Assembly (NCBI GenBank): GCA_003996215.1
Contig: QJPP01007518.1
Coordinates: 920,926 to 984,925 of the forward strand
Origin: Jaltomata sinuosa
Taxonomy: Eukaryota; Streptophyta; Magnoliopsida; Solanales; Solanaceae
Direction: 5' to 3'
Length of the DNA: 64,000 bases
In this document: in pieces, positions 58,680 to 64,000 of the stretch
Numbering within the stretch: position 1 is the stretch's first letter
Layout of the letters: each line of letters begins with the position of its first letter
Translations under genes and position numbers: made by a program
The notes under the pieces: model-generated
Seen by the model: only the letters and a program-made list of their open reading frames with translations
Told to the model about the DNA's origin: nothing
The model's database searches: none

Positions 58680-59260
58680 TTACTCCTTATGTTTTAATTT
58701 ATGTGACACAAATGGAATGTGAAGTAAACCAAATTTTTTATATATTTTTTTGAAATGTTTTAAGTTGTTAGTTATTAGTATGATTTATAGTACATTTTAC
58801 GTAATTTTCACATAATATATGTTACTCCTTTTGATTAAGCAAATATATATGTTTCTCGTTTCAATTTTATGTGGCACAGATGAAATTTTGAGAGTCGTTC
58901 AATTTTTTTATTATATATTTTTAGATATTTTAAGTTATTAATTATTGTGATTTATAGTATTTTTTACGTAATTTTCACATAATATATGTAACTCCCTTTG
59001 TCCCAATTTATGTGGTGCATATGAAATTTCAAGAGAACCAAATTTTTATAAGGTTTTTAGATATTTAAGTTGTTAATTATTGTGATTTATAATAATTGTT
59101 ACATAATTTTCACATAATATATATTATCCATTTATCCTAATTTATGTGGTATAGATGGAATTTCGAGAGTCAATCAAATCTTTTATATATATTTTAGATA
59201 TTTTAAATTGTTAATTATAATTATAATGATTTATAATAGTTTTTACGTGATTTCTAAATA
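58680..59260. repeat. Four tandem ~130-170 bp AT-rich units
   Basis: AATTTATGTGRCACARATGG-type starts at about 58696, 58866, 59006 and 59139. Each is followed by AGATATTTTAAGTTRTTAAT, TTGTGATTTATARTA and ACGTAATTTTCACATAATAT. Each unit begins like a Stowaway terminus (ACTCCCTTTGTCCCAATTTA in unit 3), so this may be a MITE arm amplified in tandem. Confidence 0.85.
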
Positions 59261-59394
59261 TATAAATTATTAGAAATTGCTTTTTTAATAATTTAAGGGT
59301 AAATTACATAAAGAGCCAAACATTCTTACCATATTTACTAACTCTCCCACTACTTTATTTTAATTACTTAATATACCACATGTTAACAAAAAAC

Positions 59395-59615
59395 CCATCG
59401 AATACATTCCAATTCCATCGGATTCATCCCACTCATCGGATACATCCCACCTCTCGGATACATGTTGTAACCCCTCAGATACATGCGGGATGCCGATGTA
59501 TCCGAGATAAAATCATGTATCTAGATGCCTTATGCAATGTATCCGAGTGGTTTGGGATGTATCCGATGGGATTGGGATGTATCCGATGGGATTGGGATGT
59601 ATCCGAAGGGAAAGT
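59395..59615. repeat. Inverted and tandem repeats of TGTATCCGATGGGATTGGGA
   Basis: The left side carries TCGGATTCATCCCACTCATC and CGGATACATCCCACCTCTCG. The right side carries GGGATGTATCCGATGGGATT in direct tandem at about 59554 and 59574. The two sides are complementary, giving a long imperfect hairpin. Origin not recognised. Confidence 0.8.
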
Positions 59616-60721
59616 AGTGAAAAAAAGAGTAATTAGCTCCTAAAAATGTGTGTTTTATGTAAGTTCGCAAAATGATAAAATTGCTCTTTAATGTAATGCT
59701 AATACAAAAAAACACACATATCGTCCATGACCTGTATGATTTTGGATGCTTATTATTATGTATAATATAATATGAATATCCTTCTAAAAAAAAGAAGAAG
59801 GATAAAATTGAATTATTAAATAATAAGTAAAAATAAAATGAGAAAAAATATAGGATAACAATGCGATTACACCAAATCTATCGTTACATATAATAAAACT
59901 TTTCATTACCTGATGATAGATTTAAACATACCATACAATAAAATTTATGAAAAATGATCAAAACTACTCTCAAACTATTCGAAATAGAGCAAATATATCA
60001 TCCGTTTTATTTTGAACTCAAAATTACCCTTGCCGTTAACATAAGAGACCACAAATACCCTCTAGCTGCCCGCCTATAAGAGCAACTCGCTCTGTAGTGT
60101 TGTCACACAAGATAAGCACGCCGCCCGCCTGCTGGCCGGGCGAATCGAAGTTGGGGGTAGGCCCTGGGGGAGAAGTTATAGACACCTTTCCATACTTTGT
60201 ATCTGGAGTACTTCATTTAATTTCTTTTGCAGTATTGAACTTTAACGACATTTATCATGCACTTCTGGGACCTGAGACACTTGAAGAATCTTTTTCCTTC
60301 TTTGATTATCATGACATGACATTCACGTGCCCGTCCAACTTAGAATAGGTCACTCCACATTAGTGTCACATGGGATCCACAAACCCAGTCCCATTAACTT
60401 AATAATGCATCCCATCTCCCAATCACCCGCCCCACTGAAATGTCCCGACCCATTTCCCAATTAAACTTTAAATAACTATAAACAAACATGTTATTTAAAC
60501 TAAAGCCACTATATTTTTCCCCCTCTGGAGCAAAAACAAAACAAGAAACGCATGTAAAAATGCCACATTGCTGAGATTCCTTTCACCTGGTTGTATATTT
60601 ATTAGGCAAATGTCAAATTCAATACATAAACAAATTGTTGGGTGCTAAATCTTTCGATGTCTTCAATGTATTGAGTAAGCAGAAAAAACCCAAGTAGTAG
60701 TACTCTGCCTCTGATTCTGCT

Positions 60722-63700
60722 ATGCTAACATTTCTCTCAGCCAGACCCGGTACTGCTGCTGCTCCAATTGGACCCAATGTGAAATGGTCGACGAATTCGA
60801 GGCGTTTAAGGATATGGGGTGGTGGTGATTTTCCCGATTTTCTTCCTAAACAAGTGGAGAAAATTAAAGACCCTTATGCTAGAAACATGGCTTCAAGAAT
60901 TGAGAGAATACCAGTAAGTTTTTCCCCCTCTTCTTGATTTCTGTATCTGTTGGTGTATGTGAAGTGAACCAGCTCGTTTTCAACTGGGGCAAAACGTGTA
61001 GTTTCTTGCTGAAATGGGTTTGTGCTGATTGAGTAAAAAGTTAGTTCCTTTTGGACAAATATAGGTAGCAAATTTGCAGTATTTAGTGTCTAAAATCAGT
61101 AGATTAAGAGTTGCATCATGCATGCAGGATCTTATGGTGGCTAGATGGGCTATTTTGGTGTTTCTTGTTTTTATAACCGTGGTGGCCGAGCCACCTTGTC
61201 GCAAAGGTTAATCAGATCTCATTTGTTTTGATTATCTTAATAAAATATTGTCTCTAGATCTGAATATTGAATGATTAAAGACACTTTGTTTTTCAACATA
61301 TGAATATGTTTATTTATTTATAAACATATTAAATGTATAATTCAAATAAAAAGATAATTAAATAGGAGTATCAGAAAAAATATAAATAATTAAATAAAAT
61401 CATTATTTAATAAAAGAAAATATTTCTATTCGCTAGTGATAGTGGAGATGGTTTGTAGTGGTGGTGGTGGTGATAGTTGTCATGGTGGAGGTGGTTGGTA
61501 TTGTAGTGACTGGCGCATGGTGGAGGTGGTTGGTATTGTAGTGACTGGCGCATGGTGGAGGTGGTTGGTATTGTAGTGACTGGCGCATGGTGGAGGTGGT
61601 TTGATAGTAGGGATTGGGTGCAGTGGTAATAGTGGTTGATGGTGGTGGTGATTGTGGTAGTGGTAGTGGATATAATTATAATGATGGAGGTGGTAGGTGT
61701 GGTAGCGCGCGATTGACAATAGTGGTTGGCAACATTGGTGGTTGTCAATGGTTGTGACAGTAGAGGCAGTTGGTGGTAGTGGCGGGTGGTTAGCAATTGT
61801 GGTGGTGGTGGTTGGCAACATTTTGCTCTCACAGTTCGCTATTTATCAACCCGGATCCCAGACATAGTCACTTAATCCGGTGTTGGGCTGCTTTGCCAAT
61901 ACTGGTCCAGGCATATTCATAACATTACTTACTACCTCTTACTGGCACATGTATCGGGTAATTTTATGGCTTTGGCAAATGGGCTATTTTGATGTTTGTG
62001 TGCCTAGGGACGTCAGACATGGATGAGGTGTGTTGGAGGACAAAGAGGAGTGGACACCACTTATGGAACTTGTTTTCCCTACTTCCAGTAGGGAAGTCAT
62101 TTTAGTAACTTGTTTTCGTAGAGAAAATGTTTTCCAAAAATTTTAACCAACCAAATATGGAAAACTGAAAAACATGGGAAACTTATGAAAACATGGTGTA
62201 AAACATTTTGGACTATCCTAAACTGGAAGGAGGGAACACTTTCTATTTAGTCATGGTTGTTTAGGAATACGGCGGAGGCGCATCCATGATTTTAAGACAG
62301 GTATTGAGTACTACTGCACATAATAGTGCGAACTTAATAAAAATATATTGTTAAAATCTTTTCATATGTATCACGCACAATACCTAGTTGAATGCAGCGG
62401 GCGTGGATGTAACCGTTGCAGTTGTATACCTGCTGTGATGGAGTGTCCACCCATGATCCCCAACTTAATCAGTCTTCTCGTATGGAGTATGTATTTTCCT
62501 TTTAATCCTAAACTCAGATGTCTACATAACTTGCTTCTCCTGGTTCATTTAGGTAAACTTTTCAAAGGGTTGTGTCATGAGTAGTTGTGTGAAGCCAAAA
62601 GAACAGAAAGAGGCCAATCCAGTTGTGCTTCTCCATGGTTTTGATAGGTGTGCCTCATACTAAGCCAATTGTTTTGACCACTTTCTCTTGCTGTGTTCCT
62701 GTTGTTCATTATTCCTCATTGTTCAGCACATGTTTAGAGTGGAGGTACACGCTTCCATTGCTTGAGGAGGCTGGATTGGAAACCTGGGCAGTTGATATCC
62801 TTGGATGGGGTTTCTCTGATTTAGGTATGTTGTCTTGTTCAAGCTCTTTCTCAATTTTCATTTTGCAAAAAGATTTTGCAAACAAAGACTCGAGATTTGC
62901 TCATGGTTTCATCTCTCTGTTTCCTTGTGATTTTTAAGGAAGGCTTCCATCGTGTGATGTAGCTTCCAAGCGTGATCATCTTTACCAGGTACCTACTGGT
63001 TTTATGAAATATATGTTCTAGTCCAGCATCGGTAACAACCTTACCACACAAAGGTAGGGGTAAGGTTTGATTACACCTCACCCTCCCTAGACCCCACTTG
63101 TGGAACCACACTGTTGTTGTTGTTCTAATCCAGTGCATACAAACATGAAAGGGTGGAATTAATCTTTTTTATCGCAAATTCTAATAGATGTAAAAGTAGC
63201 CTATATAAGTACAAATTCAAGTTAAAAGTCACATTCAATTAGTTCCTAGTAGTGTCGGGTAATACTTAATATGCAGGGTAAGGTTCCACACTTACACCAT
63301 TACACCATTGTTCAGTAGTATAATATTACAGATATGTAGCATTATAGAGGAGCTCTCTTGCTTACTAGGTACAGGCCCAACTTGGAAATAATGGTGATAT
63401 GTTTACTCGTTTAAGTTTATCTGTAAAAACCAGTATAATGGCAATAAGAATTTTCCGTTTACTCGTTTTTCTTTCAGCTGTGGTCTACCTACATCAAGAG
63501 GCCAATGGTACTTGTTGGACCGAGTCTTGGATCTGCTGTTGCTATTGACTTCTCTGTCAATTATCCAGAAGCTGTAAGTACGTTCAGTAACTGTGAATCC
63601 CTATCCAGATTGTTACAGATTAGTTTCTAGTATTAAGGAGGAATCATTTTATGGCTAACTCTGAAGTACTTTTATAGGTGGATAGGCTGGTTTTAATCGA

Positions 63701-64000
63701 TGCAAGTGTTTATGCCAAAGGTACAGGAAACCTCGCGAAGTTACCCAAATCAGTAGCCTATGCTGGGGTTAGTCTTCCCAAAGTCCTCTTAAAATAAAGA
63801 TATACATTCCACTCCGATTTTGACCATTTGATGTAGCTGAACATCTATATCACAAGGATTGTGGTTTCACCAATAACTTGGTTTTTGATTAGCTTTAAAT
63901 AAAAAGGAGAAAAGCTTCTTACCTAATCGTTAATGATGATTGAATCAACTTAATTGATCCAAGATTAGCACCCCTTGTGTACTGACGCTCTTTGTTCGTC
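60722..64000 (+). CDS. Alpha/beta-hydrolase fold protein, paralogue 2 (cut by window end)
   Basis: The six exons visible are 60722-60913, 62553-62647, 62727-62824, 62939-62988, 63478-63573 and 63678-63767; the rest lies beyond base 64000. Intron positions and phases equal those of paralogue 1, and exons 2-6 have identical lengths. Exon 1 is 9 bases longer (192 versus 183) because of a small Ala/Gly insertion. The oxyanion motif VVLLHGFD and the nucleophile elbow GPSLGSA are present; the acid and His exons are not in view. Differences from paralogue 1 are few: GRLPSCD for ERRPSCD, LIDAS for LINAS, LAKLPKS for LATLPKA. Substrate unknown. The large intron 1 contains a GT-rich minisatellite not found in paralogue 1. 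Confidence 0.92.
61430..61820. repeat. GT/GGT-rich array with a 35-bp minisatellite (3+ units)
   Basis: GACTGGCGCATGGTGGAGGT GGTTGGTATTGTAGT recurs with period 35 at 61508, 61543 and 61578, inside a wider GGTGGTGGT-rich stretch. Long minus-strand frames here (His/Pro/Thr-rich) are a by-product of the repeat. It lies in intron 1 of paralogue 2. Confidence 0.93.
62050..62175. mobile_element. MITE-like repeat (GGAAAATGTTTTCC type), second copy
   Basis: GGAACTTGTTTTCCCTACTT, GGGAAGTCATTTTAGTAACT, GAAAATGTTTTCCAAAAATT. It is related to 5285-5395. It lies in intron 1 of paralogue 2. Confidence 0.55.
63030..63126 (+). mobile_element. TS-type SINE tail, forward, in hydrolase 2 intron 4
   Basis: AACAACCTTACCACACAAAG GTAGGGGTAAGGTTTGATTA, CCTCACCCTCCCTAGACCCC, ACTTGTGGAACCACACTGTT GTTGTTGTT. 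Paralogue 1 lacks it at the same place, so it inserted after the duplication. Confidence 0.85.

Larger units (their letters stand above)
56509..60720. other. Spacer between the hydrolase paralogues
   Basis: Contains the 3'UTR of paralogue 1, two MITEs, a series of AT-rich tandem repeats, a palindromic repeat and the promoter of paralogue 2. No gene or convincing pseudogene is seen. Confidence 0.65.

Noticed and set aside
61480..61600. CRISPR-like array of 35-bp units
   Set aside because: Units are contiguous without spacers and the DNA is plant nuclear; it is a minisatellite.
61407..61832. 141- and 113-codon minus-strand frames rich in His, Pro and Thr
   Set aside because: They are translations of a GGT-rich minisatellite inside an intron of hydrolase 2.

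Overview
The window is nuclear DNA of a dicot plant, almost certainly a member of the Solanaceae. Genes are intron-rich, introns are AT-rich, and there are about a dozen copies of the TS-type (tobacco/Solanaceae) SINE, whose 3' end reads ...GGGTATGTTGTTGTTG. Many short inverted-repeat elements (MITEs) and several pieces of organellar DNA are also present. I cannot fix the genus from sequence alone.

Genes in order: (1) the last three exons of argininosuccinate synthase (+, 147-1781, 5' part outside the window); (2) a secreted WAK-like galacturonan-binding protein without a kinase domain (-, 2772-4503); (3) tRNA-Asn(GTT) (+, 5595-5668), whose 3' end is caught in a perfect 173-bp tandem duplication; (4) a 14-exon RUS/DUF647 protein, closest to RUS3 (+, 6507-14340); (5) a WD40 diphthine methyltransferase DPH7-like gene (-, 16505-18945, plus a 5'UTR exon near 20350); (6) a ureide permease gene (-, 21884-25338, plus an inferred 5'UTR exon near 26250-26400); (7) tRNA-Pro(AGG) (-, 35270-35341); (8) an erlin-like SPFH protein (-, 36045-42337); (9) two tandem alpha/beta-hydrolase paralogues (+, 52236-56508 complete; 60722 onward cut by the window end). 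Exon models were built by hand from splice sites, reading-frame phase and protein family continuity; frames close exactly in every model.

The stretches 26-35 kb, 42-52 kb and 56-60 kb hold no convincing gene. The first is a set of old diverged tandem duplications that appears to include a second copy of the ureide-permease promoter and leader. The second holds a plastid ycf2 fragment flanked by 270-bp direct repeats, a probable mitochondrial insert with a perfect 18-bp inverted repeat, and assorted repeats. The third holds MITEs and tandem repeats.

There is no operon-like or defence-like system here. The genes are unrelated housekeeping genes that neighbour each other by chance. The points most worth a second look are two GC-AG introns, the possible alternative permease promoter, the organellar insertions and their junctions, nested MITEs, and the recent hydrolase duplication.
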